This document shows positions 8,522-19,510 of a DNA stretch of 64,000 nt, in pieces. The notes below the pieces were generated by a model. That model ran no database searches, was not told the origin of the DNA, and saw only the letters and a list, made by a program, of their open reading frames with translations. This DNA is from Lachnospira pectinoschiza. GTDB lineage: Bacteria > Bacillota > Clostridia > Lachnospirales > Lachnospiraceae. How positions within the stretch are numbered: position 1 is the first letter of the stretch; every line of letters begins with the position of its first letter. Both the position numbers and the translations under genes were made by a program. The DNA is taken from NCBI RefSeq assembly GCF_020564355.1, contig NZ_JAJCRR010000002.1, positions 248,001 through 312,000 of the forward strand, written 5' to 3'.

Positions 8522-9354
8522 TAGTAAGTGAGTCCTAACTGTTCGATATAGCGGCGGAACCTGCGTGAAATTTTTACCGTATTATAAATAGAAGCGTATT
8601 CGATGTGGGACAGTCCTTCGATATAATTCCGGGTGTAGTTCTTAAAATCCGGCAGCTGTTCTGCAAGTAAATCAATGGCGCGGTTATAGGCAATCGCGGC
8701 TTCATTTTCCGACGTATAAGTGCCGATGGTATAGTTGCCGTTAATGTGGATACGGGTTCTGTATAAAATCCGTCCGTTTTTTTCAATCTGTTCTACGCCG
8801 TTGTACCGGTTGACAACGGCAACATTGGAATAGCGGAAATCGTGTTCGTCACCGTTGCGGAATAAATAATCCTTTCCTTTTACGGAGTGGCTGCGGATAC
8901 CGAAGCGTGCTAAAATACTGGTCTGCATACCGAAGTCATTGACAAAAAAATAACCGCCGCGGCTCATGATTTTGTGTCCTGAATAGTAAAATAAATCTTC
9001 AATATCAAAAGTCAGCACAATTTCCGGTGAAAAAAAGTATAAAAAATATTTATCACACAGATAAACCGGTGTTTTAATATAAATGTTATTATCCCGGAGA
9101 TTCAAAAGAATCATAAATTTTTCAAAAGCCAGTGCAGAAGTGCAGGAGGAGTAGCTTGTTATTTTTTCTGCAGCATTGACAAAATGGGAACTTTTTTCAT
9201 CCCGCACAATGGCATTGGCTTCGGAATAGACGGCGGCAGCAGTCTTGTAATCGTCAAAGCTTCCAAGACTGATATGTTTATTCTGACAGGTCAGCGATAC
9301 CCGGTAGTATTCGGTGCCGTCTTTTTTATATGCTGTATAAACCCCTGTTGCCAT
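8521..9354 (-). CDS. Protein with two AP2/ERF-like DNA-binding units
   Basis: 277-aa protein. Residues about 4-50 (GVYTAYKKDG..YYRVSL..ISLGSFDDYKTAAAVYSEAN) and about 188-236 (NGVEQIEKNGRILYRTRIHI..YTIGTYTSENEAAIAYNRA) have the three-strand plus helix pattern of AP2 domains. The stretch RNGDEHDFRYSNVAVVNRYNGV just before the second unit resembles the end of HNH homing endonucleases that carry AP2 domains, but the catalytic His-Asn-His set is not apparent. I infer a DNA-binding protein derived from, or related to, such nucleases; whether it regulates or cuts is unknown. The AAGGAGAGG site supports the start. It stands alone between leuD and thrC. Confidence 0.65.
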   Translation of the reverse strand: MATGVYTAYKKDGTEYYRVSLTCQNKHISLGSFDDYKTAAAVYSEANAIVRDEKSSHFVNAAEKITSYSSCTSALAFEKFMILLNLRDNNIYIKTPVYLCDKYFLYFFSPEIVLTFDIEDLFYYSGHKIMSRGGYFFVNDFGMQTSILARFGIRSHSVKGKDYLFRNGDEHDFRYSNVAVVNRYNGVEQIEKNGRILYRTRIHINGNYTIGTYTSENEAAIAYNRAIDLLAEQLPDFKNYTRNYIEGLSHIEYASIYNTVKISRRFRRYIEQLGLTY

Positions 9355-9498
9355 AACATCCTCTCCTTTTGTAGATATTTTAATGTATCCGGTTCTGCGA
9401 TAAGAGTGGATTCGCGCTGCCTGCGTAAAAGCTCCCCCTCACGTATCTGTAAAAGATTGTAACATAAAATACATAAATACAAAATACCTTAAAAGCTA

Positions 9499-9527
9499 TT
9501 GTGTTTCCAAAAATCCTGTTGTATAAT
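9499..9527 (+). promoter_or_regulatory. thrC promoter
   Basis: TTGTGT (9499-9504), 17-base spacer, TATAAT (9522-9527), 60 bases before the thrC start. Confidence 0.7.
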
Positions 9528-9586
9528 GTCAACTGAATACTGTTTTAAGCAGAATTTGAATGAAAATATAAAGGTGGAAGAAAAGA

Positions 9587-11074
9587 ATGAGTTTGTTTTA
9601 CAGAAGTACCAGAGACGACAGCGTAAAGGTTACTGCATCACAGGCAATTTTAAAGGGTCTTGCGGCAGACGGTGGTTTATACGTACCGGAGCAGATTCCG
9701 GCATTGGATAAGAGCTTTGAAGAATTATCAAAGATGTCTTATCAGGAAGTGGCATATGAAGTGATGAAGCTGATGCTTGATGACTTTACAGAGGAAGAAT
9801 TAAAGAACTGCATTAACAAAGCATATGATTCAAAGTTTGACACAAAGGTCATTGCACCGCTTGTAAAGGCTGATGGCGCATATTATTTAGAATTGTTCCA
9901 CGGTTCAACAATTGCGTTTAAAGATATGGCATTATCCATTCTGCCACATTTACTGATTACTTCTGCAAAGAAAAACAACGTAAAGAATGAAATTGTAATT
10001 CTGACTGCAACTTCAGGAGATACAGGAAAGGCTGCTCTTGCAGGATTTGCTGACGTTAAAGGAACTAAGATCATCGTGTTCTATCCAAAGCATGGTGTCA
10101 GCCCGATTCAGGAAAAGCAGATGGTAACCCAGAAGGGTGACAATACCTATGTAATCGGTATCAATGGCAATTTTGATGATGCACAGACCGGTGTTAAGAA
10201 GATTTTCGGTGATAAAGAACTTGAAAAGGTCATGAATGAAGCCGGATACCAGTTCTCCTCTGCCAATTCTATCAATATCGGACGTCTGGTTCCGCAGATT
10301 GTTTACTATGTATATGCTTATGCACGCCTGCTCGCAGACGGTGAAGTAAAGGCAGGGGAAGCAATCAATGTGGTTGTGCCGACCGGTAACTTCGGTAATA
10401 TTTTAGCAGCATTTTATGCAAAGAATATGGGACTTCCAATTCACAAACTGATTTGTGCTTCCAATGAAAATAAAGTACTGTATGATTTCTTTACAACCGG
10501 TACATATGACAGAAACAGAGAATTTGTCCTGACAACTTCTCCGTCAATGGATATTTTGATTTCAAGCAACTTAGAGCGTCTGATTTACCGTATTGCAGGT
10601 AACAGTGCTGAAAAGAATGCGTCACTTATGCAGTCCTTAAAGGAATCAGGAAAGTATGAAATTACAGATGATATGAAAGCACAGCTTTCGGACTTCTACG
10701 GTAATTACGCAACAGAAGCAGAAGATGCGGCAATGATTAAGAAGCTGTATGAAGATACAGGATATGTAATTGATACCCATACAGCTGTTGCGGCATCTGT
10801 ATATGAGAAGTACCGGAAGGAAACCGGTGATACAACAAAGACAGTGATTGCATCAACAGCCAGCCCATATAAGTTTACAAGAAGCGTGATGGATGCGATT
10901 GACAATAAGTATGATGTAATGTCTGATTTTGAGCTGGTAGATGAGCTTTCAAAGCTTTCTAAGGTAAAAGTTCCGCAGGCGATTGAAGACATCAGAACAG
11001 CGCCGGTACTGCACGATACTATATGTGATGTTGATAAGATGTGCGATAATGTAAAAAGAATTTTACATATTTAA
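9587..11074 (+). CDS. thrC: Threonine synthase
   Basis: 495-aa PLP enzyme converting O-phosphohomoserine to threonine. N-terminal YRSTRDDSVKVTASQAILKGLAADGGLYVPE is typical of the longer bacterial/fungal ThrC class. The PLP lysine lies in FHGSTIAFKDMAL and the phosphate loop in TSGDTGKAAL. The length fits that class. It has its own promoter and terminator, so it is a single-gene unit; hom and thrB are not here. Confidence 0.96.
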   Translation: MSLFYRSTRDDSVKVTASQAILKGLAADGGLYVPEQIPALDKSFEELSKMSYQEVAYEVMKLMLDDFTEEELKNCINKAYDSKFDTKVIAPLVKADGAYYLELFHGSTIAFKDMALSILPHLLITSAKKNNVKNEIVILTATSGDTGKAALAGFADVKGTKIIVFYPKHGVSPIQEKQMVTQKGDNTYVIGINGNFDDAQTGVKKIFGDKELEKVMNEAGYQFSSANSINIGRLVPQIVYYVYAYARLLADGEVKAGEAINVVVPTGNFGNILAAFYAKNMGLPIHKLICASNENKVLYDFFTTGTYDRNREFVLTTSPSMDILISSNLERLIYRIAGNSAEKNASLMQSLKESGKYEITDDMKAQLSDFYGNYATEAEDAAMIKKLYEDTGYVIDTHTAVAASVYEKYRKETGDTTKTVIASTASPYKFTRSVMDAIDNKYDVMSDFELVDELSKLSKVKVPQAIEDIRTAPVLHDTICDVDKMCDNVKRILHI

Positions 11075-11092
11075 TTAGATACATTCATTTGA

Positions 11093-11139
11093 ATTGGAGT
11101 CATCTGACAGGGAAAAATGTCAGATGACCCCAATCTTTT
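11093..11139 (+). terminator. thrC terminator
   Basis: GTCATCTGACA (11099-11109) pairs with TGTCAGATGAC (11118-11128), extended by ATTGG/CCAAT outside, and followed by CTTTTG. Confidence 0.85.
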
Positions 11140-11205
11140 GTTGCAAAAAAGTGATTTATGATATATAATGTCAAAGTTGCAGATTTTATAAAAGGAAACA
11201 GAATT

Positions 11206-11952
11206 ATGAGAAAATTAACGACGTTTCATTATGTTGACATTCACAGCCATATTTTATATGGTGTCGATGACGGTCCGGATAATATTGAAACCAGTATTGA
11301 GATGATGAAAATTGCATATGATGAGGGTATTCGCAAGATTGTGGCAACACCACATTATCATCCTGGTAAATGTACAATGGGATACGAACAGCTGCGCAGA
11401 AATTTTGAACTGTTTAAAGAACAGATGAAAGATGTATGCCCTGAGATTGAACTGGCACTTGGCAGGGAAATTTATTATACTTCGGATATTTTAGATGATC
11501 TCGAAGCACAGGCGCATCTGACAATGGAAGATTCCAAGTATATTTTAATAGAATATCATCCGACTGTGGAATATTCTTATCTGCGTACCAGTATCAGCAA
11601 TGTGATGCAGATGGGCTATATGCCTGTTATTGCGCATATTGAACGCTATATGTGCGTATTGGAAGACTGGAAGCTGGCTTTGGAATTAAAGAACATGGGG
11701 GCTGTCATTCAGGTGAATGCGGGTTCTGTTATCGGGGATTCCGGAAGTAAGGTGAAAAAGTTTATTAAAAGACTGTTAAAAGAAGAAATCGTGGATGTTA
11801 TCGGAACAGATGCACACAGTAATGGAAGAAGATCGCCTAGAATTCAGGAATGCGCAAAGTATATCTGCCGCAAATTTGATGAGGATTATGCGAAGGCATT
11901 GCTGCGTGATAATGCAGAACGGATTCTTAAAGGTGAATATTTGGAGGACTAG
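11206..11952 (+). CDS. CpsB/CapC-type PHP-family tyrosine-protein phosphatase
   Basis: 248-aa metal-dependent phosphatase of the PHP fold. The N-terminal VDIHSHILYGVDDGP and later ATPHYHP, IAHIERY and GTDAHS supply the metal ligands. In Gram-positives this enzyme dephosphorylates the tyrosine kinase CpsD and so tunes capsule or exopolysaccharide length. I start at ATG 11206, which has AAAGGAA upstream and puts the metal motif near the N-terminus; an in-frame ATG at 11158 has no ribosome site. It is the first gene of a CpsB-CpsC-CpsD-surface protein operon; the next ribosome site overlaps its 3' end. Confidence 0.9.
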   Translation: MRKLTTFHYVDIHSHILYGVDDGPDNIETSIEMMKIAYDEGIRKIVATPHYHPGKCTMGYEQLRRNFELFKEQMKDVCPEIELALGREIYYTSDILDDLEAQAHLTMEDSKYILIEYHPTVEYSYLRTSISNVMQMGYMPVIAHIERYMCVLEDWKLALELKNMGAVIQVNAGSVIGDSGSKVKKFIKRLLKEEIVDVIGTDAHSNGRRSPRIQECAKYICRKFDEDYAKALLRDNAERILKGEYLED

Positions 11953-11958
11953 AAGAAT

Positions 11959-12723
11959 ATGGAAAATTCGATGAAGAATAATGACGAAATTGAAATCGAT
12001 TTACGACAGATTTTTATCGTTATTTTGAGTAAGATTGCAATTATTCTCTTAGTGGGAGTGATTTTCGGTCTGGCGGCATTTATTGGAAGTAAACTGCTTT
12101 TAAAGCCGGTGTATCGGTCACAGACGAGCCTGTATGTGTTAAATAAGCAGAGCCAGGGAACAACAACATTAAGTGATTTGCAGTCATCAACACAGCTGAC
12201 ACAGGATTATATGATTCTTGTAAAAAGCCGTACCGTAACAGAAAAGGTTATCAGTGACCTTGGGTTAAATACGACAAATGAAAAGCTTGCAAAGCAGATC
12301 AGCGTATCTACACCATCTGACAGCCGTGTGCTTGAAATTACGGTTTCTAACAACGACCAGTATGAAGCAAAAAGAATCGCAGATAAAGTAGCGGAAATTT
12401 CAGCAGATTCTATTTGTGATATTATGCAGATTGAAAAGGTCAATGTATTCGAGGAAGCGAATATTCCTGAAAAGCCGTCAAGCCCGAACTGTTTAAAAAA
12501 TGCAATCATCGCATTTGTATTAGGCATGGTGCTTGCAATTGCCATTGTTGTTGTACGGTTTGTAATGAATGATACCATTAATACATCTGAAGATATTGAG
12601 AAATATCTTGGAATCAGTACCCTTGCATTGATTCCTTTATCAGAAGATTTAGATGACAGTGCGGAAGCTGCGGCAAAGAGAAAGAAGCGTAAGCACAGTT
12701 CTTCAAAGAAGGGAGATAAGTAA
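11959..12723 (+). CDS. Wzz/CpsC-type polysaccharide chain-length and kinase-activator membrane protein
   Basis: 254-aa protein with TM1 (about 19-48) and TM2 (about 180-204) flanking an external domain, and a short cytoplasmic tail. The PEKPSSPNCLKN segment before TM2 is the Pro-rich signature of the family. In Firmicutes the cytoplasmic tail of CpsC activates the separate kinase CpsD, which matches the next gene. The C-terminus is strongly basic (KKRKHSSSKKGDK). The stop codon overlaps the start of the kinase gene (TAATG), so the two are translationally coupled. Confidence 0.88.
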   Translation: MENSMKNNDEIEIDLRQIFIVILSKIAIILLVGVIFGLAAFIGSKLLLKPVYRSQTSLYVLNKQSQGTTTLSDLQSSTQLTQDYMILVKSRTVTEKVISDLGLNTTNEKLAKQISVSTPSDSRVLEITVSNNDQYEAKRIADKVAEISADSICDIMQIEKVNVFEEANIPEKPSSPNCLKNAIIAFVLGMVLAIAIVVVRFVMNDTINTSEDIEKYLGISTLALIPLSEDLDDSAEAAAKRKKRKHSSSKKGDK

Positions 12724-13433
12724 TGCCTACAGTTAACATTGAAAGACTCAGAAAGTTAGATTACCGCTGTAACGAAGCTTATAAGACATTGAGAACCAAT
12801 ATCCAGCTGTGTGGTTCTGATATGAAAGTAATTATGTTTACAAGTTCTACACCGAATGAAGGAAAATCCAGTGTTTCTTTTAATCTGGCGGTATCGCTTG
12901 CAGAATCCGGCAAAAAGGTAATTTTCATTGATGCGGATTTAAGAAAATCCGTTCTTGTCGGCAGATATAAGATTAATAAGGCTATTAAGGGCCTCACTCA
13001 TTTCCTGTCCGGCATGAATAAATTTGAAGAAGTGATTTGTACAACGAATGTAGATAATCTGTATGTGGTATTCTCCGGAATTGTTCCGCCAAATCCTTCG
13101 GAACTTTTGGCAAACAATTCATTTGATGCACTTGTAAAGGCACTCAGGGATACTTATGATTATGTGATTATTGATACACCGCCGCTTGGCAGTGTTACAG
13201 ATGCAGCGATTGTCGCACAGAAATGTGACGGTGCAGTGCTGGTTGTAGCAGCACATATGGTCAATTACAAGTTCGTCCAGAAACAGTTAGAACAGCTTAA
13301 AATGACAAAGTGCAAGATTCTCGGAAGCGTTCTGAATAAAGTAGACCTTGCCGGAGATAGTTACTATGGCAAATACTATGGCAATTATTATGGCAAGTAT
13401 TACGGCAATTACAGTCATGGTGATAAGGAATAA
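12723..13433 (+). CDS. CpsD/CapB-type bacterial tyrosine kinase
   Basis: 236-aa BY-kinase, the cytoplasmic partner of the preceding membrane protein. Walker A TSSTPNEGKSSVS, Walker A' VIFIDADLRKS and Walker B YVIIDTPPLG are intact. The C-terminus is the autophosphorylation cluster: a Tyr-rich run alternating YYGK and YYGN with nine tyrosines in about 20 residues. Such kinases control polysaccharide polymerisation and export by cycling phosphorylation, reversed by the CpsB phosphatase encoded two genes upstream. Confidence 0.92.
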   Translation: MPTVNIERLRKLDYRCNEAYKTLRTNIQLCGSDMKVIMFTSSTPNEGKSSVSFNLAVSLAESGKKVIFIDADLRKSVLVGRYKINKAIKGLTHFLSGMNKFEEVICTTNVDNLYVVFSGIVPPNPSELLANNSFDALVKALRDTYDYVIIDTPPLGSVTDAAIVAQKCDGAVLVVAAHMVNYKFVQKQLEQLKMTKCKILGSVLNKVDLAGDSYYGKYYGNYYGKYYGNYSHGDKE

Positions 13434-13485
13434 TGCATAGCTGATATAACATGGAAGTTTAACCATTTCACGGAGGAGGAAACAA

Positions 13486-14220
13486 ATGGAAAAAAAGCAG
13501 GGTGTTATTATAGCATTACTGGCTGTGTGCGTGTTCTTTTCGGTTATCATCGCGGCAATGTATCTGACCTCAGATAGAACTGCTCCGGTAATTACGGTAG
13601 ATGAATCCAAGGTCAAACCGTATTCGGCAGAGCAGGGTGAAGAAGTGCTTAAAAGTTATGCGAAGGCAGTCGATGCAAAAGACGGTGATGTAAGTAGCAG
13701 TATTGTCATTGAGAATATCTATGTGATGCCGGATATGACAAGGGCAAAAGTGATTTTTGCGGCAAGAGACCATAATAATAATGTATCAAAATACAGTTAT
13801 ATGATTGCATATGAAGCGAGCCAAGAAGAAATTGAAGCAAAAGAACAGCTGACCCAGGCAGAAACAACCACGGCAGCCGAGACGGAAAAGACAGAGACAG
13901 ACAGTACAAAGAATGCTTCAAAGACGACAGAAGCGGAAAAGACAACTGCAGAGAGCGAAGCAGAAACAACTGCAGGCGGACCAAAGATTGTTTTATCGGC
14001 AACAGAAGCGACGGTTGAAGCGGGAAACAGCTTTAATGTGATGAAGTATATTTCATCTATTACGGATGATAAAGATACAGAGGATACATTATCCAGAAGA
14101 ATTATAGTTAACGGTACATACAGTACTTCAAAATCAGGTACATATACATTGGATGTATATTGTACGGATTCAGATCTGAATGAATCAAACCACGTGGCAT
14201 TTACACTGAACGTTAAATAA
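13486..14220 (+). CDS. Membrane-anchored protein with Ig-like/DUF5011-type repeats
   Basis: 244-aa protein with one N-terminal membrane anchor (about 6-27), a domain beginning DRTAPVITVDESKVKPYSAEQ, a Thr/Glu/Ala-rich linker (about 114-164), and a C-terminal domain with KIVLSATEATVEAGNSFNVMKYISSITDD. The pattern (value, duration, then DKDTEDTLSRRIIVNGTYSTSKSGTYTLDVYCTDSDLN) is that of DUF5011/HYR-like surface beta-sandwiches. It has its own GGAGG site 52 bases after the kinase and ends the operon. A role on the cell surface near the polysaccharide machinery is an inference; no enzyme motif is visible. Confidence 0.65.
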   Translation: MEKKQGVIIALLAVCVFFSVIIAAMYLTSDRTAPVITVDESKVKPYSAEQGEEVLKSYAKAVDAKDGDVSSSIVIENIYVMPDMTRAKVIFAARDHNNNVSKYSYMIAYEASQEEIEAKEQLTQAETTTAAETEKTETDSTKNASKTTEAEKTTAESEAETTAGGPKIVLSATEATVEAGNSFNVMKYISSITDDKDTEDTLSRRIIVNGTYSTSKSGTYTLDVYCTDSDLNESNHVAFTLNVK

Positions 14221-14234
14221 GAAAAAAATCAGAT

Positions 14235-14271
14235 AATCCCCGGAGAGCATGCTGCTTTTCCGGGGATTTCT
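14235..14271 (+). terminator. Terminator of the polysaccharide-regulator operon
   Basis: AATCCCCGG (14235-14243) pairs with CCGGGGATT (14260-14268); AGCATGCT sits in the loop. The T-run is short. Confidence 0.7.
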
Positions 14272-14332
14272 GCTGTTCATCTGCAATTTATGTATTTTAT
14301 AAATAATTTATAGAAAAAATTTGAGATTGTTG

Positions 14333-14361
14333 TTGACAATACGGGGGTGTAGTGATATTTT
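14333..14361 (+). promoter_or_regulatory. SigmaA promoter of the hrcA operon
   Basis: TTGACA (14333-14338), 17-base spacer, TATTTT (14356-14361). The CIRCE operator starts 13 bases after the -10 box, so HrcA bound there would cover the start of transcription. Confidence 0.75.
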
Positions 14362-14374
14362 AAGTATATCGATA

Positions 14375-14401
14375 TTAGCACTCCACCTAAATGAGTGCTA
14401 A
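14375..14401 (+). promoter_or_regulatory. CIRCE operator (HrcA binding site)
   Basis: TTAGCACTC, 9-base spacer, GAGTGCTAA: an exact match to the CIRCE consensus. HrcA, encoded directly downstream, binds it to repress the dnaK operon until heat shock. Confidence 0.98.
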
Positions 14402-14425
14402 CAAGATAAGAAGGGAGCAGATGCC

Positions 14426-15508
14426 ATGGAGCTGGATGATAGAAAATTAAAGATTTTAAAAGCTGTCATACAGAACTATCTTGAAACGGGTGAACCGGTT
14501 GGCTCAAGAACCATTTCAAAATATACCGATTTAAAATTAAGTTCGGCAACAATACGAAATGAGATGGCAGACCTCGAAGAATTAGGATACATTGTACAGC
14601 CGCATACCTCGGCAGGGCGGATTCCTACCGATAAAGGCTACCGCTTATATGTGGACGATTTAATGGCACAGAAAAAGCAGGAGTTAGAAGACCGGGAAAG
14701 CAAAGTGTCCGACAGAGAAAAAGAGGTTGATTCCATGCGGGATATTTTAAATGAAAAGGTAGACCGTGTAGAGGAACTGCTTCAGAATGTAGCAAAAGTT
14801 CTGGCAAAGGATACGAACTATGCAACAATGATTACAGCACCGCAGGTAAAAGGCAATAAGCTGAAATTCGTACAGCTTTCCCAATTGGAGAGTGATAAGA
14901 TTTTAGCAGTTATTGTAATGGAAGGCAATATTATCCGTAATAAAGTGATTGATGTCAGTGAGGCACTTTCACAGGAAAATATTTTAAAGCTGAACATTCT
15001 GTTAAATACTACACTGACGGGGCTGACATTGGAACAGATGAATTTAAGCATTGTATCCAAGATGGAGAATCAGGCAGGAGAGCATATGCAGCTTGTTAAA
15101 GAAGTGCTGGATGCCATTGTTGAAGCAATCAGCAATGAAGACCAGTTAGAGATTTATACAAGCGGTGCAACGAATATTTTTAAGTATCCGGAATTAAGTG
15201 ATTCTGTCAAAGCGAGTGAGCTTATATATACTTTGGAAGAAAAGCAGAGCCTTTCAGGATTGATTGCAGACCAGCAGTCGGGGAAAGACAAAGAAGCGGA
15301 CGACCATGGTATTCAGGTATATATAGGAAATGAAACACCGGTTGCTTCCATGAAGGACTGCAGTGTTGTTACGGCAACCTATGAATTGCAGGACGGTTTG
15401 AAAGGGACAATCGGAATTATCGGACCAAAGCGGATGGATTATGAAAAGGTTGTAGAATCGTTAAAGACAATCCAGACGCAGATGGACGAGGTTTTTAAGA
15501 AAACATAG
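14426..15508 (+). CDS. hrcA: Heat-inducible transcription repressor HrcA
   Basis: 360-aa repressor of class I heat-shock genes. The N-terminal winged helix (LDDRKLKILKAVIQNYLETGEPVGSRTISK..LSSATIRNEMADLEELG) is characteristic, followed by the GAF-like central domain and the C-terminal IGPKRMDYEKVV signature. The CIRCE site just upstream makes the operon autoregulated. A modest insertion (about 65-100, charged coiled coil QKKQELEDRESKVSDREKEV) is noted. Operon order hrcA-grpE-dnaK-dnaJ is typical of Firmicutes. Confidence 0.97.
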   Translation: MELDDRKLKILKAVIQNYLETGEPVGSRTISKYTDLKLSSATIRNEMADLEELGYIVQPHTSAGRIPTDKGYRLYVDDLMAQKKQELEDRESKVSDREKEVDSMRDILNEKVDRVEELLQNVAKVLAKDTNYATMITAPQVKGNKLKFVQLSQLESDKILAVIVMEGNIIRNKVIDVSEALSQENILKLNILLNTTLTGLTLEQMNLSIVSKMENQAGEHMQLVKEVLDAIVEAISNEDQLEIYTSGATNIFKYPELSDSVKASELIYTLEEKQSLSGLIADQQSGKDKEADDHGIQVYIGNETPVASMKDCSVVTATYELQDGLKGTIGIIGPKRMDYEKVVESLKTIQTQMDEVFKKT

Positions 15509-15525
15509 GAAAGGTTGGTAAGAAA

Positions 15526-16170
15526 GTGTCTAAAAAAGAAGAAAAGAAAAATAGCAAAGAGTCTGTCGATGATGTAAAGATGACAGAAAAAGACGCTGAT
15601 GCCGCTAAAACTGCTGGAGCAGAAGACGATGGCACGCAGGCACAGAAAGAAAACACTGATGCCGAAAATCCGAAGGAAGCGAGTCAATCATCCGAATCGC
15701 AGTCTGCCGATGGAATAGATACAAAGAAAAAGGATGCGAAGGACGCATTGATTGAAGAACTTCAGGATAAAGTAAAACGCCAGATGGCGGAATTTGATAA
15801 TTTCAGAAAGAGAACTGAGAAGGAAAAGTCTTCCATGTTTGAAATGGGTGCTTCCGATATGATTAAGAAGCTTCTTCCAATCGTTGATAACTTTGAAAGA
15901 GGTTTCAATTCAATTTCAGAAGAAGAAAGAGAAACACCATTTGCAAAGGGCATGGATATGGTCTATAAGCAGACCATGAAGATGTTAGAAGATTCTGATG
16001 TCAAGCCGATTGAAGCACTCGGCATGGAATTTAATCCTGAACTGCACAATGCAGTGATGCATGTGGAAGATGATTCAGTCGGTGAAGGAATTATCGTTGA
16101 AGAATTCGAAAAGGGTTACACATACAGAGAAACCGTAATCCGCCATTCAATGGTAAAGGTTGCAAATTAA
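15526..16170 (+). CDS. grpE: Nucleotide exchange factor GrpE
   Basis: 214-aa co-chaperone that releases ADP from DnaK. A long charged N-terminal tail (about 1-75, Glu/Lys/Asp-rich) precedes the coiled coil and the head domain with FDNFRKRTEKEK, LLPIVDNFERGF and NPELHNAVMHVED..VVEEFEKGYTYRETVIRHSMVKVAN-like motifs. The start is GTG 15526 after AGGAAAGG. It lies between hrcA and dnaK. Confidence 0.96.
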   Translation: MSKKEEKKNSKESVDDVKMTEKDADAAKTAGAEDDGTQAQKENTDAENPKEASQSSESQSADGIDTKKKDAKDALIEELQDKVKRQMAEFDNFRKRTEKEKSSMFEMGASDMIKKLLPIVDNFERGFNSISEEERETPFAKGMDMVYKQTMKMLEDSDVKPIEALGMEFNPELHNAVMHVEDDSVGEGIIVEEFEKGYTYRETVIRHSMVKVAN

Positions 16171-16198
16171 TCAGTAAATGATGGGCAGAAGCCCTTAA

Positions 16199-18103
<1,905 letters not shown>

Positions 18104-18127
18104 GGTTTGAAACATTTGCTTCAGGTA

Positions 18128-18160
18128 AAACTGCATGGGGGAATTTCCCTCATGCAGTTT
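18128..18160 (+). terminator. Hairpin between dnaK and dnaJ
   Basis: AAACTGCATGGGGG...CCCTCATGCAGTTT: a 14-bp stem (one G-T pair) with a 6-base loop, followed by TTAAG. It may attenuate read-through into dnaJ or protect the 3' end of the dnaK mRNA, giving more DnaK than DnaJ. The T-run is short, so termination is likely partial. Confidence 0.6.
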
Positions 18161-18188
18161 TAAGCGTATAAAAAGAAAGGTAAAAGTT

Positions 18189-19319
18189 ATGGCAGATAAA
18201 AGAGATTATTATGAGGTCTTAGGCGTTTCACGCGATGCAGACGATGCGACCATCAAAAAGGCATACCGTAAGCTTGCAAAAAAATACCACCCGGATATCA
18301 ATCCCGGAGATAAAGAAGCGGAAGCAAAGTTTAAGGAAGCTTCGGAAGCATATGCTGTATTAAGTGATGCACAGAAAAGAAAGCAGTATGACCAGTTTGG
18401 TCATGCGGCCTTTGAAAATGGCGGCGGCGGTGGCGCAGGCGGTTTTGATTTCGGCGATATGGGCGACATTTTCGGCGATATTTTCGGCGGCGGTGACATC
18501 TTTGGCGATTTATTCGGCGGCGGAAGAAGACGTAACAGCAACGGTCCGATGCGCGGCGCTGATGTAAGAACAACCGTTAGAATTACATTTGCAGAATCCG
18601 TAACCGGTACAAGCAAAAAGATCGATGTGAATTTAAAAGAAACCTGTACAAAGTGTAACGGAAGCGGTGCAAAGCCGGGAACACAGCCTGAAACCTGTGG
18701 TAAGTGCGGCGGTAAGGGTAAGATTGCCTATACACAGCAGTCTATTTTAGGCATGGTAAGAAATGTACAGCCATGTCCGGACTGTCACGGAACCGGCAAG
18801 ATTATTAAAGAGAAGTGTCCGGACTGCTATGGCACAGGTTACATCAGCACAAAGAAGACGATTGAAGTCACAATTCCTGCGGGTATTGACAACGGTCAGT
18901 GTGTCAGAATCCAGGGTAAGGGCGAACCGGGTACGAACGGCGGCGCAAGAGGTGATTTACTGGTAGCAGTGATGATTGCCGCAGAACCTGGCTTTGAACG
19001 TGACGGCTACAACATTTTCTCAAATGTGACAATCAGCTATCCGACGGCTGTTCTTGGCGGTGAAGTTAAGGTAAAGACGGTTGACGGTGAAGTGCTTTAT
19101 GAAGTAAAGCCGGGAACGGCATCCGGCACGAGAGTCCGTTTAAGAGGAAAAGGTATGCCGACACTGCGCAACAAAAATGTGCGCGGCGACCACTACATTA
19201 CACTGGTTGTTGATATTCCGACAAAGCTTACCAACGAACAGAAAGAAGCCCTTGCAGTATATGATAAGCTGCTGACAGGTGAAGAAAAGCATATTAAGAA
19301 AAAAGGTTTTTTTAAGTAA
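18189..19319 (+). CDS. dnaJ: Chaperone protein DnaJ (Hsp40, type I)
   Basis: 376-aa co-chaperone that delivers substrates to DnaK and stimulates its ATPase. J domain with HPD ([10 protein letters not shown]), a Gly/Phe-rich region (about 75-120), four zinc-binding repeats ([32 protein letters not shown]) and the C-terminal beta domains. I start at ATG 18189 with AGAAAGG upstream; the longer open frame begins inside the intergenic hairpin. Ends the heat-shock operon. Confidence 0.97.
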   Translation: MADKRDYYEVLGVSRDADDATIKKAYRKLAKKYHPDINPGDKEAEAKFKEASEAYAVLSDAQKRKQYDQFGHAAFENGGGGGAGGFDFGDMGDIFGDIFGGGDIFGDLFGGGRRRNSNGPMRGADVRTTVRITFAESVTGTSKKIDVNLKETCTKCNGSGAKPGTQPETCGKCGGKGKIAYTQQSILGMVRNVQPCPDCHGTGKIIKEKCPDCYGTGYISTKKTIEVTIPAGIDNGQCVRIQGKGEPGTNGGARGDLLVAVMIAAEPGFERDGYNIFSNVTISYPTAVLGGEVKVKTVDGEVLYEVKPGTASGTRVRLRGKGMPTLRNKNVRGDHYITLVVDIPTKLTNEQKEALAVYDKLLTGEEKHIKKKGFFK

Positions 19320-19335
19320 AATAAACTTAATATAT

Positions 19336-19393
19336 AAAGGGACAGTACAGCGTAGTGCTTTTTGCTTAAAATCTGCGCATACTGTCCTTTTTA
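19336..19393 (+). terminator. Terminator of the heat-shock operon
   Basis: AAAGGGACAGTA (19336-19347) pairs with TACTGTCCTTT (19380-19390), followed by T residues; a long internal loop separates the arms. Confidence 0.7.
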
Positions 19394-19416
19394 TGTCTGC
19401 GAACTGTGCAGCAGTC

Positions 19417-19446
19417 TTGCATAGATGCCCGTATTTGTGGTATATT
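19417..19446 (+). promoter_or_regulatory. Probable promoter of the M16C peptidase gene
   Basis: TTGCAT (19417-19422), 18-base spacer, TATATT (19441-19446), 65 bases before the start codon. Confidence 0.5.
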
Positions 19447-19510
19447 AATTTATTATGATGCGCCTGAAATATGGGCGGCAGGTATGATTAAATGGAAATG
19501 AGGGCTATCA

